From assembly GCA_013180625.2 (NCBI GenBank), contig SNVD02013285.1, forward strand, positions 1-64,000: a DNA stretch of 64,000 bases, read 5' to 3'. The notes below the pieces were generated by a model that saw nothing but the letters and a program-made list of their open reading frames with translations, ran no database searches and was not told the origin of the DNA. This DNA comes from Boswellia sacra (lineage: Eukaryota > Streptophyta > Magnoliopsida > Sapindales > Burseraceae). The position numbers were made by a program, and so were the translations under genes. Positions 22,660 through 34,689 of this stretch are shown piece after piece. Every line of letters starts with the position of its first letter. Positions within the stretch are counted from its first letter, which is position 1.

Positions 22660-24260
22660 TAATAACCCTGAGGTTTGACTTAATATCACAAATAACCTCA
22701 TCTTTTTCAAAATAAGCATAAATGAACCTCATGTTGGGCCTAAAATCACAAATAACCCTAATGTTATCTTAACGCTATTAACTTGGATTGTTAATATATG
22801 AAAGTATGATAATACCTTTGTCATTGTCATGAAACTACATTAATATCGTTTGTCATTCAAAATTTTAAATTTTGGAAATTTCACACTAGTGTGATTCAAA
22901 CTCTTGCACTTGAAGAAAAAAGCTTCCAGTCTTATCATCATGTCAACCAATCAGTTGACTATAGTATGCATAAAGTTTTATTTATTATAATATTAAATTT
23001 AAGAAATTAAAAAAATAATTATCAAACCTATTACAACATCCCTAAATTGTAATCTAGGGACCAACAATTATACTAAACACCAAAAATTCTTTATGGACAC
23101 AAAAAAAAAAAAGAATAATAACTAACTAAATCAAACCTAGAAACAAAGCCTTTTCATCTCTCTTCTCAAACACCTATAAACTCATCTTTCTCTCTTCTTT
23201 GCATTCAAGAATCAAAACCCAGAAAACCAAAAAAGTTGGAGAGATTTACTTTGCATTCATCCATACATTCAAGAATCAAACCTAGAAAGTCGGGGTAACA
23301 AAAGGAAACTAGCAACACAAAATTACAAATAAATAAAGAAAGAAAGAAAAACATAAAATAAACCAAATCCAAAACACCAGAAATTCACTAAAAAATAGAA
23401 AAAAAAGTACAAAAACAAAAACATGTTTAACTCTCCTCTCTTATTCCTCTGCACAACCATGGTCACAGCCACACGTAACTACAACCAAATCGATGCATAT
23501 CACCACCTAAAATTGAAGGAGGAGGAGTAATGGCTTGTGATGCAATAGCTTGCAATGATTATTTTACAGCAATAAGAGAGGGGAGAGACATCCCTTGGCT
23601 TGCAATGTAGGTCTACATTCATCCCTACATTCAAGAATCAAACCCAGAAAGTCAAGGTAACAAAAGGAAACCAGCAACACAAAATTACAAATAAATAAAG
23701 ATAAACATAAAATAAACCAAATCCAAAACACTAGAAATTCACTAAAAAATAGAACAAAAAAGAACAAAAACAAAAACATGAACTCTCCTCTCTTATTCCT
23801 CTGCACAACCATGGTCACAGCCACACGTAACTACAACCAAATCGATTCATATCACCACCTAAAATTAAAGGAGGAGGAGTAATGGCTTGTGATGCAATGG
23901 CTTGCAATGATTATTTTGCAGCAATGAGAGAGGGGATGAGGAGGAGGGAGCAAGGAGAGAAAGAGACATCCCTTAGGGAAGAGAAGGTCTGCAAGAAGAA
24001 GAAGATGAGGAGAGAGAAGAAAAAAGTTTTCATTTTTTTTGTTCCAAAATTTTATATTTTAGGGTTTGGATGATTTACAAGTTTGGATATAATGATTTTT
24101 TTAAAAAGATTATTAAATGATTTTATTTATTTGGATTAGATTTATCATTTTACCCTTTCTATTATTATCATAAGATACAAATTTAATAGTAGGGTCATTT
24201 CTGCTTATTTTGAAAAAGATAATATTATTTGTGATATTAAGCCAAGCCTCAGGGTTATTA
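22660..24260. mobile_element. Element with long inverted termini (MULE-like, non-autonomous), 1.6 kb
   Basis: The left end taataaccctgaggtttgac, then ttaatatcacaaataacctc and tttttcaaaataagca, is repeated inverted at the right end (tgcttattttgaaaaagata, then ttgtgatattaagccaagcc, tcagggttatta). That is about 65 bp of inverted repeat. Long termini suggest Mutator-like origin. The flanks (ttagttaaa and gtgaaaatt) are not a convincing duplication. No transposase. Confidence 0.7.
23255..23936. repeat. Direct tandem duplication, period about 362 bp
   Basis: attcatccatacattcaaga at 23,255 and attcatccctacattcaaga at 23,617 begin two near-identical copies. Both run through ctcctctcttattcctctgc, accatggtcacagccacacg and gtaatggcttgtgatgcaat. 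It lies inside the 22,660-24,260 element. Open frames in it are not recognised as genes. Confidence 0.9.
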
Positions 24261-24429
24261 GTGAAAATTTTCCTCTTCATTATTATTTAGATTTTCTATA
24301 CCCATACAAATCTCAATGTTGAACCTAATCTTGAAAAACTAAAATTTCAAAGAAAATTTATTTTGGTTTACGAGCTTTCTTTGTCTCCATGGTTTGGAGA
24401 GATCACAAAAAGATATTTATTAAAAAAAA

Positions 24430-25700
24430 GGATAATATCACAAACTACACTTAAGGTTTGATGAAATATCAATTGAAAATGTACTTTTGTATTCATATCA
24501 CTATTGTCCTTAACCTTCTAGTATTTTTATCATTTAGCCCCAACTGACCCTCAAATTTGATAAAGTTCATCCAACTCAATAATGAAAAATACTAAAAAGA
24601 CAAATTTATCCTTATCATTTTATCTTCTAACTACTATGCATAACCCTAGACATTTAAACTAAACAAAGTTGCATAACCAAGCCACTGATTTGAATTACAC
24701 AACCCAACCGCCATTTGAATCACGTAACAGAAGAAATCATTGAATCGACTTGCACAACCTGAACCACTAATTTCAATCGCATAACTTAACCGTGTGTAAG
24801 GCTATATTTTTCTTATAAACGTTTGATATTTTTACTTAATTTGCGAAGTAATTTTGCAGCCTTAATGCAAAGCTTATTCATTATATTCTACCAAACAATG
24901 CCTCCATGGCCAAACCTTGACATGAAAAATATTCAAAACCAAAAAGCAAAGGTAAAGCAAGAATAGTTAGGGCCTTTTCCTATTAAGTTTGCCACTTCAC
25001 CTACTTCACCTAAAATGCTAAACTAGTGGTGTCCATCAACGTTAGTTTTATCCCTTCGATATACCCCATCACATGCAAGAAAAATTAAATTTATCTTTGA
25101 TATACCCTTTCATATGTAAGGGGTCTCATGTTTTCTTTCACATGGACCAAACCTCGCAAGCCTCTTTTAGGTCTTATATGCGGGCCTACATATTTTCTTT
25201 TTAATTTATAGTGGATGGATTCAAACCTTAGACTATTGGGTCAAAAGACTTTGATAACATGTTAATTAATTTTCCTACTTTACCTAAAAACTTAAGCTAG
25301 TAGGTGTGAGCTCAACATTAAGTTTATCGTTCAATACTTCAAGTGATGTTGTCTTTGTCTTTATTGTTTTTGTTAGCTTTCAATCTATGGATGAGATCGA
25401 ACAATTTCTCTTCTGCATATGACTATGTTCTACTTTCGCCTACTGCTGAAAAAAAAAAAAGACTAATAGAAATGGAACTTCCTATGTGCTTGATATATTT
25501 ACCTTCAACATTAAACAACGAATAGAGAGAGATGATCGCTTTCAACTATTGAGAGATTTCGTTGGAGATTTTTTCCTTTCAATTTTATGGATGAAAATTG
25601 ATGGATAATAGTTGTTTTTTTTTTTATGAATTTTCCTTTTGGCTCCTACATTTCTTAGTGACGTTACGCCAAACTTTAGGGTAGTTTGTGATATCATACC
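24430..25700. mobile_element. Second element with inverted termini, 1.27 kb
   Basis: Left end ggataatatcacaaactaca, then cttaaggtttg; right end ccaaactttagggtagtttg, then tgatatcatacc. These are inverted copies over about 33 bp. The style resembles the 22,660 element (atatcacaaa core), suggesting related families. No coding content seen. Confidence 0.65.
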
Positions 25701-26221
25701 AAAAAAAATGCAAAAAGTAAATTGTTGTTAGTCAAGATCCTAATAAATTCCTAACTAAAAATCACTTTAAAATTTAACATCTTCGAACTTTAAATTTCTA
25801 GTGTTTCAAAAACGTACAAATATAATTTTGATAGCAAACTCATCATTGTTATTATATTAGTTATTGAATAACAAGAGCCGAGAAAGAGATACCAAATAAA
25901 CAAGGAACTAGCAACCTATTTTGCACTAATTAATCTGACAAAGCAACATAAAGGATATATTTATTATTTTTTTCTTAAAGATGATGAATAAATAAAGGTG
26001 TTTTTCATATACGATGGAGTCTTTCTTAGGGGGTGTATTTTAAAAGACAATTTGTAAAATTAATTAGGGTGATTTTAGTTATAAAATTTTTGTAAAAAAA
26101 AAATCAATAGAATAAATTTTCCTTTAGTCCATTGGAGGGGGACGAAATAGCATCGCTCTTTAATAAAAATATTAAGAGAATAATAAAGTAATTGGTCTTG
26201 ACCCCACAAGCTTTTTGGGTC

Positions 26222-26270
<49 letters not shown>

Positions 26271-26912
26271 TCCAAAAGGCAAACCACCTTGTATCATGCA
26301 CGATTTATAAATAACATGAATAATCTAAATTTTAATCACATATTCATGTTTTGATTAGAATAAGAGTTAAATTGATGAAGGTAAATTAAATTTATTTGTT
26401 TCTTCTCATACGAAATTTACTAAATTAAGATTTTCTTTGTCCTTTGATTAATTTGACATTATCTCTATTTAATTTGTTAGTTGATAGGACAAATCCTCCT
26501 CTAGCTCTTTAAATGTGTAGTATCATATATGTATAGGTTATAGGTTATGTAAAAAAAAAAAAAAAGTTTTGAACAAAAATGGAGCATCAAATTAGAGGTA
26601 TTGGAATTCAAATCCTTGTAATCTCTGTCCCAATACAAGGTCATATAAACCCAATGCTCTAGTTATTCAAGAGTCTAGTCTCAAAAGGCCTCAAAGTAAT
26701 CCTAATCACCAACAAATCATGTCGCATATCCATGCATAACCAAAGTTGCTCCATCGATGTTGAGTATATGTGCGAGAGGTTTAATGAAGCAGCAACAATA
26801 GAAAACTTTGATTTATAGAAAGAACGATTCAAAGTTGTATTTCTACAGAGCCTAGCAAAAGTGATTGAAACAAACTTTGCTTGCTATTTTTTCAAATCAT
26901 TCTAAAATACTT
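25701..26912. other. AT-rich intergenic, (TA)n microsatellite at 26,224-26,264
   Basis: About 20 TA units. No gene or exon recognised. From 26,580 the text may be decayed Copia interior leading into the RNase H relic, but no frame holds. Confidence 0.5.
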
Positions 26913-27205
26913 GTATTGCTTGATGCTAGCTGAGAGTGCATATATTAACAATGTTATTCAACACATCCATAGTTCATGCAATTTATCTCCTACCATATAT
27001 CCTCCATCAATAATATATGAAAATAATGTAGCTTATATTGCTCAAGTCAGAGGAGGATACATCAAAGAAGACAAAATATAGCACATATCATCCAAGTTCT
27101 TCTATACACATGAACTTCACTTCCAAGGACAATCTTACACATCTATTCACCAAAATTTTACTAAAATCAAGATTTGAGAGATTAGTATATAAGATTGGTA
27201 TGTGA
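26913..27205 (+). pseudogene. Copia RNase H C-terminal relic
   Basis: Reads IIYENNVAYIAQVRGGYIKE, then ISSKFFYTHELHFQGQSYTS and later LVYKIGM and stop. This follows the end of Ty1/copia RNase H (YEDNAACIAQ...GYIKGDRTKHISPKFFYTHEL...). In-frame TAG at 27,079 and small changes. The downstream text to about 27,400 (tgtactctttttgccttcga, ccaggttttgt) resembles the 3' non-coding or LTR zone of such elements, but I could not define an LTR. Confidence 0.7.
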
Positions 27206-28343
27206 CAGCCCAACAAGCAACCAAATTGATATATGATCTTTTGCCATAATTAGAGGGAGCAGTCATCAAAGGAAGCGTTATAAACACATGTACACTGTAC
27301 TCTTTTTGCCTTCGACCAGGTTTTGTACCACTGCATTTTCTTGGCATGATTTTAATGAGACAATAGAAGGACATCGAACAGAACTTTATAATTTACTGTT
27401 CAATATTATTTCTTTGTTTGATTTTGTCCCAGAGGATTTCTCAAGCAAAGTCAATTGCAATTATTTTAAGTGGTGAAATCTAAGAGGGAGCTAGTGTTTT
27501 AAATTGTGCAATAGATTTACCACTTGGCTTCCATTTGCTTGCTAACCTATATCATTACTTTTGTGATGTGCAAACATTATTGGCTATCATTTTGTCCAAT
27601 TGATTCGTTCTCTTAGAGGCAATCAGATTGAAATGGGTGGCAAGTAGTCTATAAATAAAACAACTCCCACCCCTCCCCTCACACCGAAGCCCAGCAGCAA
27701 CCCCCCAACACCCCTCCACCCCTGCCTCCCCGCGCGCTCCCCTCCCCCCCCTTCCCTTCTTATTTACCTCTTCATGTAGAAAAAATGTTACTACATTTAC
27801 ATTCAAGTTAGCTTATTGTTTCATTACACTACATATAATTGCACCAACTTGTAAGCCTATTTACTTAAATTATAATACATGAGTTCTTTATTCACCTATC
27901 TCGTGTGTGTATATATATATCTAAACACGTAAGATATCTCTCTCTCTTTCTTTTTTTTTCAATATAAATATATGTATTTATAGTTTTAATTAGGGGTGGG
28001 CACTTTGACCCAGACCGACCCGATCAGGTTGTTTCGATTTGATTGGATGTATTGATTAGGAAAACCCGAGATCAAGTAAAAAATGTACAACCTACCAATT
28101 ATCAAGTTAAATTCGAGCTATATGTGCAAACCCAATTATATAACCGAGACAATATAATATTAAACTAAATAAATTTTATACACATGGCAGCCTCGTAATG
28201 AATACTTTCATTTTATTAGCATACACCCACACATATGGAATAAATAGTATATAAACTTCATAATTGAAGAATAGTCGTACCATTAAACACTCCTTTGGCC
28301 TTGTTTTCTCTCAAATACTCTACTACTCCACCGTAGTTACAGC
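27206..28343. other. Copia 3' debris, C-rich tract, hAT-like terminus
   Basis: 27,206-27,490 looks like Copia 3' sequence. 27,660-27,760 is unusually C-rich for this window. At 27,992 taggggtgggcactttgacc, with cgacccgatcagg, starts a second hAT-type terminus like that at 20,581, without a visible partner. No gene. Confidence 0.45.
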
Positions 28344-28348
28344 TCCAC

Positions 28349-31300
28349 TGACACGGCCCGCCCCTAGCTACACAGGCAAGTCGTGCATAAAACAGTTCAC
28401 TAAAAAAACAGTCTTTCAATTAACTATCTTCCTACACTTTTTGCTCTGTCACTCTGATAAAACTATTCATAAAAAAATTATTTTTAATTCAAGTCTTTTA
28501 TGTAACATATTAAAAAAATACTCAGAAAATTTTTAATGAAAAACCAGCAGAGTTTCCCCTATAATTTGAAGAAAACCCCCTGCAAAAATACACATTTTTA
28601 CACTTCTAAAATATTCCTCATCCCGACTTCTTTTTGGGACTTTCGTCCTTATCAACCACAATATCCTAAAAGATAAATAAATCATACTCAACGTACTTAA
28701 CCTTTAAAGATTTATACAAGATACATAAAAATGAAATAATTTTAATGCATGAAAAATTAGTATACATTGTGTGACCTTCCTTTGCATCAAAGACAGCTTA
28801 GTGAGTGGACATATTTTATTACATAAAATATTACTTTCTTTCTTTCATACAACTCATTCCTTAAATAAAGCTTTGTGCTATAAAATTTCATTTTTCTTAA
28901 AACAAAATACAATGTATAATCACTTCTAAAAGGGAACTAGTATATTTTTCTTTTCAAAATAACGTACAAACGACTATTTCTTCTCAACTTTCTTTATAAA
29001 CTTTATTCTTATAAAACAACTGTAAAATTTTAATAACCATCTGTAAAGAAAACACTTTATATAATTCTTCAACTTACTTACCAAAATAACTTAATATTCT
29101 TAAACTATATAAGCAAATCGCTTGCGTACATTTACTTTGAACTCTTATTTAATATCGTATACACTGCAAAATTTATCACTATATATCTTTCTTCTCTCTA
29201 AAAAGATGTATAAACAGATGCGAAAAGAAATAAAATAATATAAAATTTTTAAATAACATTTCTCTCATCATATACTCAATCACTTGTTAAATTTATTCTC
29301 TAAACAAATCATAAATTGTATGACTATGACTGTCTCATAATAAAATCATGTAATACATTTCTAACTAGAAAACTCATCTTATATTTATACTTAAGAAAAA
29401 TCTATCGTACTTGTCAAAATATCATCAAATATCTTATAGAATTTTCAAACCAAATAACTTTTGATTAAAAATATTCAAATAAAATTGCTTGATTCTATAT
29501 TCTTTAAAAACAGTGGAAAGAATGCATATTTTCTCAATCTCATAAAATAAAACTCATGATGATATGCTAAAATCATCGCTTCAGTTATTTAATAAACAAA
29601 ACATAATTTCTTTAAAATCTTCTTTCCAAAAGAAACTTTTACGGATAATGCTTCTTTCTCAAACTAAATCATATAAACATATTCAAAACTCTTTTTATTA
29701 TACTAAACAAGTACCCTGAAACTGTCTGATCCTGCCTAGCGAGATCTAACATCGCACAGGCAGAGCTATCTGAATTTTCTCATACCTGGTGAGATCTACA
29801 TCACGCAGGCAGAGCTATCTGTACCTGGCGAGATCTAACATCGCACAGGCCTGCTATCTGAATCTCCTCATACCTGGTGATATCTACATCACGCAAGCAG
29901 AGCTATCTGTACCTGGCGAAATCTAACATCGCACAGGCCTGCTATTTTGTCATACGCATGAGTAGAACTGTCCCCAAAGGGCTAAAGCGCCCAGATCACA
30001 CAGCCCAAAACCTCTATGTGTGTCTGAACGGGCCCCAAAGGCCTCTATCTTTCTATCTGAAATCTGCTGTCTCACTGTCTAACTGAGCTGGGTACGGGCT
30101 TAGTATAATATAATTAAACTTTCTTATTTTTGCTAAAACTGATTTCTTTTCAAAATTTGCTTCATATGCTAAATCATTGCTTTTCAAGCAGATTTATCAA
30201 AATTTGTAAAACTTATGTAAGCTGAAACCCATAACATCCGAATCCTTGAAAATCCATAATAAATATTTAAAAGAATACTTGCAAATACTTTGAGAAATCC
30301 TTGAAATCAAATTGCTATAAAAAATATGATCATAATTGTTCTGCTTTTACACTTTCTATAAAATGACAGAATATGCATCTATAATAATATATAAAACAAT
30401 TCATGTATATATAATATGAATATTTCTTTAAAAGTGCTATATCTTTGCTCAAAACTAATTTTGAAACTAAAACTTATGTCTACAATCATTTTGAAAACTA
30501 GCTTTCAAACATCTTAATAATAAAAAACAAGTATAACAAATGGGTCTATTTATCCTTGAGAAATACAAAAGAAACTAACTTGAATTCTTTTAAATTCGCC
30601 ATATTCTCAGAAATTCTATAAAATGCTAACTAAACATAACTAAATACATACTAAAACATATTTCTAATTGTCCAAAAAAATAAATCTTCTAAAATATCCA
30701 CAAAAATAACCCTTTAGAGAAATCATTATAACTCATAAAATAAAATACTTTTCATCTCACTATAAATCATAATTTATATTTTTATCTCAAAATCTCATAC
30801 TTTGCATATAACATTTTATATAACATTCTTTCACATAATTATACTTCAAAATTTAACTAATTCCCAACAATTTTAATATAGAATTTCAAAGATTTCCAAA
30901 TTCTTAAATATCATGATTTAACTAAAATCTTTTTGACTATCCTAAAATTTCTAAAATTTTGCATTCAGGTCCTTGCAAATTCAGTAACAGATTTCTAAAT
31001 TTACAATTCAGCCCCTACTGCTGAGCAGTTTTAGAATTTAACATTATCACCCCTGCAGAATTAAATTCAAATTTTCAAAACTTTTTCTTTTTCTTTTTCT
31101 TTTTAATTTACTATTATTCTGAATATAAAATCACTCATCATTTTATAAATCAAAAACATCATTTCTTCAGCATATGCATTTATTTAAGAAAAATAACTAA
31201 ATACCTCAATTTTTCTATACAAATTCATTTAATTATAAATGTCTATTTCCCAATAACAAATAAAAACTTTCTACTTTCAATTAACATATAAAATATATTC

Positions 31301-32156
31301 ATTCTACAACTTCCACTTTCAATTCATTTTTCTATTGTATCCAAACTTATCAAAATAACGCTTACTATATATATTCAAAAACTAATCTATTAGCACTACC
31401 CATAACTATCACTTCTATCTAAAATTTAATATTTATACACATTTATTTTCAAAATACATAAATCATTATTATCTATTCTAAAACATTTAATATAACTCAA
31501 TTAATTAAACTAATAATTTAAATTATATGAAAAACCATAAATTTAATACACTTTAATATAATATAAAATTCTCGAAACATAATCCACTCACTGAATTTAA
31601 GCTCTTTTATGGATGAATAATGTTATGAGAATTATTTGATGGTCGGAAATCATAACCGGAAATATCGCTGGAAAGTCGTCGCCGGTGAGTGAATAGTGAC
31701 CGAATTTTGTTTCTCTCCGATTTGCAAAATTCGTATATCAACATGTAACAAAATTGGTATGGTTAGAAAGAGCATGGAACAAGCTTTAATTTAATGTAAA
31801 GATTTACCGGTAACTCACCGGATTTTGGCCGGAAAACGCATAGGAAGCCGTCGGCTTCCATGCTTCGATCCGCAAAAACAATGAAGAACCCAAGAACAAC
31901 ACATATATGGATGGAAAGAGGACATTACAAGCTTCAAAATGATATATCGTAGGGCTGGAGACTCGTCGGAAAACGACCGTAATCGCCGGTCAAAGACGTC
32001 GGTGAACAGTAACCGGCGTGAACAGTAAAAATCCTTCCTCTCCCTCCCGATTCTTCCTCCCCCTCCTGTTCTTATTATTATTATTTATTATTTATTTTTA
32101 TTAAAAATGGGCTGAGCTGGGCCTTCTTCAAGCCCAATAGCCCAATGGGCATTACA
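28349..32156 (-). mobile_element. Solo LTR, 3.8 kb (Tekay/Del-type gypsy)
   Basis: On the minus strand it begins TGTAATGCCCATTGGGC at 32,156 and ends GGGGCGGGCCGTGTCA at 28,349. It is flanked by a perfect 5-bp target duplication, tccac at 28,344-28,348 and 32,157-32,161. No primer site, polypurine tract or coding sequence adjoins either end, so it is a solo LTR left by unequal recombination. Length and terminal text fit the long LTRs of the Tekay/Del chromovirus lineage. The plus strand is visibly G-poor through most of it. The start-proximal part (31,600-32,050) is rich in ccgg words. It ends 838 bp upstream of the UGT start codon's first preceding base. Confidence 0.85.
29739..29945. repeat. 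Tandem repeat inside the solo LTR, period about 88 bp
   Basis: gcgagatctaacatcgcaca occurs at 29,739 and 29,828 and in altered form at 29,916, alternating with ggtgagatctacatcacgca. Each 88-bp period holds two related half-units. It is analogous in position and style to the 66-bp array in the other Tekay-like LTR. Confidence 0.85.
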
Positions 32157-32161
32157 TCCAC

Positions 32162-32998
32162 CAAGCGCGCTTATCGTCCAGCCAAGAACAACCTCCAGTT
32201 AGCTTTGGTTTTCCTTGCTTCTTGGCTTTTTTCTTTACAAATATAGATCACAAGTCTCCTTTAACTGTAAAAACCCTAACCATCTTTTCTATAGACTTTC
32301 AGTTTTGTCCTTATCTCTTCAACTCTCAATTATGCTAGTATTTTTCTTCACTTCTCTCAACATTGTTCCACCACTGAACCAACTATCAACCTCCACCAGA
32401 GATAGCGATGAGCGTCGATTTACAAGCCAACAATCTAACTGGTTGAGTGCAGCAGTCAACTACCAAGAGCAATAGCTAGCAGCTCCGTCACCAATAGCTC
32501 AATTACATTGTTTTTCTTAAGAAAAATATTATTAATTTCCTTTTAAAATGTAAGATCTTTTAACATATAACCTAATTTTGGTTTAAGAAAACTGATGCAA
32601 ATTTAGAAATAGTATTTGTTCCATTTAACTCCACTGTCAAGTTTTATTCTAATATCAAACCGTTCCATATACGATTAGATTAAATTAAACGAGTATTGAA
32701 AATTTATGATAGATAAGTATTGAAGTTATACAATGCTGACCCATTTTCTTGTTCAAAATACATAGTATTTTCAAGGAAACCGCACCCTTCTTTGACTAAA
32801 GTTAAAAATTGATAAACATGAAGCAAATTTCTTCAATGCGATGCCACTTGTTTCATTTGACAATTAACGTACATTTGTGACACTTGCAATAGTGCGCTGC
32901 TCATCTTTTTCTACACCCATAAAATAGCCTACCCAGAATGATATAACTCAGTTCTTGTTCATCCCTCTCAAATTTGGTTAGCCAGAGCGAAAGAAAAA
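32162..32998 (+). promoter_or_regulatory. Upstream region of the UGT gene; TATA-like box at 32,919-32,926
   Basis: The stretch lies between the solo LTR and the ATG. ATAAAATA at 32,919 is about 75 bp upstream of the start codon, leaving room for a short leader. The open frame at 32,215-32,475 shows no family. No enhancer element was identified with confidence. Confidence 0.45.
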
Positions 32999-33662
32999 AT
33001 GGAAGACAAGATCTATAGAGGTCATGTCCTTGTAATTCGTTACCCAAGCCAAGGTCACATAAACCCTACTCACCAATTCTCCAAACGCTTGGCCTCCAAA
33101 GGTCTCAAAGCTACCTTTGCCATAACCAACTTCATCTCCAAGACCATGAAGCCTAAATCCTCTAGCTCAGTGCAATTCGAAACCATATCAGATGGCTTTG
33201 ACGAAGGTGGGTTTGCTAAAGCTGAGAGCATCCAAGATTATCTCCGAAAGATGGAAGCTGCTGGCTCAAAAACCCTAGCTGATCTCATCATTACATACAG
33301 AAACTCCTCAACCCCTATTGACTGCATAGTTTATGATCCTTTCTTGCCTTGGGCACTCGAGGTTGCTAAGCAGTTTGGCCTTCTTGGAGCTGCCTTTTTC
33401 ACTCAAGCATGCGCAGTTAACTACATATATTATCTCGTTTATAATGGATCCTTGAAGCTTCCAATTTCTTCAACACTAATATCCATTCCTGGATTGCCGT
33501 TGCTTGATCCTCCAGATATGCCTTCGTTCATTTATGTGGCAGGGCAGTATCCAGCTTACTCTGAAATGGTGCTGAATCAGTTCTCAAACATAGATAAAGC
33601 CGATTTTATTCTTGTCAATACCTTCCACAAGTTAGAAAATGAGGTGGGTTTCTTGGTGCGCG

Positions 33663-33693
<31 letters not shown>

Positions 33694-34561
33694 CCAGTAT
33701 CTACGTACATACATTTATGCATACATGTTAATTACCTGCATACATATATACCTTTTACTTCTTGTTTATATGATCAGTACAACCTTCACCTAATTAACCT
33801 TAACATTGTATTTGACTTGATCATAGATCGTAGATTCAATGAATAAAGTTTGTCCTTTGCTGACAATCGGTCCCACGATTCCATCCGCCTACTTAGACAA
33901 CCGTCTCAAAAATGACAAAGATTATGATCTCAATCTCTTCACGTTGGACAAATCCGTCTGCGCCGATTGGCTCAATGCCAAGCAAGAGGGATCTGTCGTT
34001 TATGTATCATTTGGCAGCATGGCTAATTTAAGCATCAAACAAATGGAGGAACTTTCGTGGGGCTTGAATTTAACAAATTTCTATTTCTTGTGGATGGTTA
34101 AGGATTCCGAAGAGACGAAGCTGCCAAAAGGATTTGTTGATAAGATAGGCGATAAGGGCTTGATAGTGAAATGGAGCCCTCAATTGGAAGTGCTATCAAA
34201 CAAAGCTCTAGGTTGTTTTTTGTCCCATGCTGGGTGGAATTCAACCATTGAGGCATTGAGCATGGCGGTGCCAATGGTGGTAATTCCACAATGGACCGAC
34301 CAACTGACGAATGCTAAATTTGTGCAGGACGTATGGAAGGTTGGTGTTAGAGTCAAAGTTGATGAGGATGGGATTGTGTCAAGAGAGGAGATTGAGAATT
34401 GCATAAGGGAAGTAATGGAGGGTGAGAGAGCAAGCGAAATGAAGAAAAGTGCTAAGGAATGGAGGGAGTTAGCTATAGAGGCTGTGAGCGAAGGTGGCAC
34501 TTCCGATAAAAACATTGATAAATTTGTCTCCGAGTTATTAAAACACCCAGTGTTGACCTAA
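32999..34561 (+). CDS. UDP-glycosyltransferase, UGT74-like (family 1), two exons
   Basis: Transfers a sugar, probably glucose, from a UDP-sugar to a small acceptor in the cytosol. Exon 1 is 32,999-33,643, exon 2 is 33,827-34,561; the intron has a gtgggt donor and an atcatag acceptor. The spliced protein is 459 residues, normal for the family. The N-terminal acceptor domain has the catalytic His in PSQGHINP (H20) and the activating Asp in VYDPFLPW (D113). The 44-residue PSPG donor box spans W331-Q374 and ends DQ, the Gln usually linked to UDP-glucose. Two PSPG residues depart from consensus: VLSNKA where most have H in place of N, and HAGWNS instead of HCGWNS. IRYPSQGHINP and SFGSMANL support the UGT74 (group L) type. 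Members glucosylate carboxylic acids, including salicylate, IAA and thiohydroximates; the acceptor cannot be told from sequence. Start chosen at MEDKIYRGHV, just before the first beta strand. Confidence 0.93.
33661..33694. repeat. (CA)n(TA)n microsatellite in the UGT intron
   Basis: About 11 CA units followed by several TA units, 17 bp after the donor; likely length-polymorphic. Confidence 0.95.
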
Positions 34562-34678
34562 ACCAGATGTTTTGCTTCAATATTTCTTCCTCGTTCTGCA
34601 ATTCAGGAAAATTTGCTAAAGTCTATGTGCGTTGATTAATAGTACTGCTCAAGCATAGTTACCATGTTATTGTTGATT

Positions 34679-34684
34679 AATAAA
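34679..34684 (+). terminator. Possible polyadenylation signal of the UGT gene
   Basis: AATAAA lies 118 bp after the stop codon in an AT-rich 3' flank. Confidence 0.5.
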
Positions 34685-34689
34685 TTCTC

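Noticed and set aside
23882..24073. Met/Glu/Lys-rich frame beginning MACDAMACND
   Set aside because: Part of the internal duplication of a non-autonomous element, no homology recognised.
29739..29945. Possible CRISPR-like array because of regular repeats
   Set aside because: Tandem repeat inside a plant solo LTR without unique spacers; nuclear eukaryotic DNA.
33839..34561. Separate gene starting MNKVCPLLTI
   Set aside because: It is exon 2 of the UGT; the intron boundaries at 33,644 and 33,826 restore a normal 459-residue protein.
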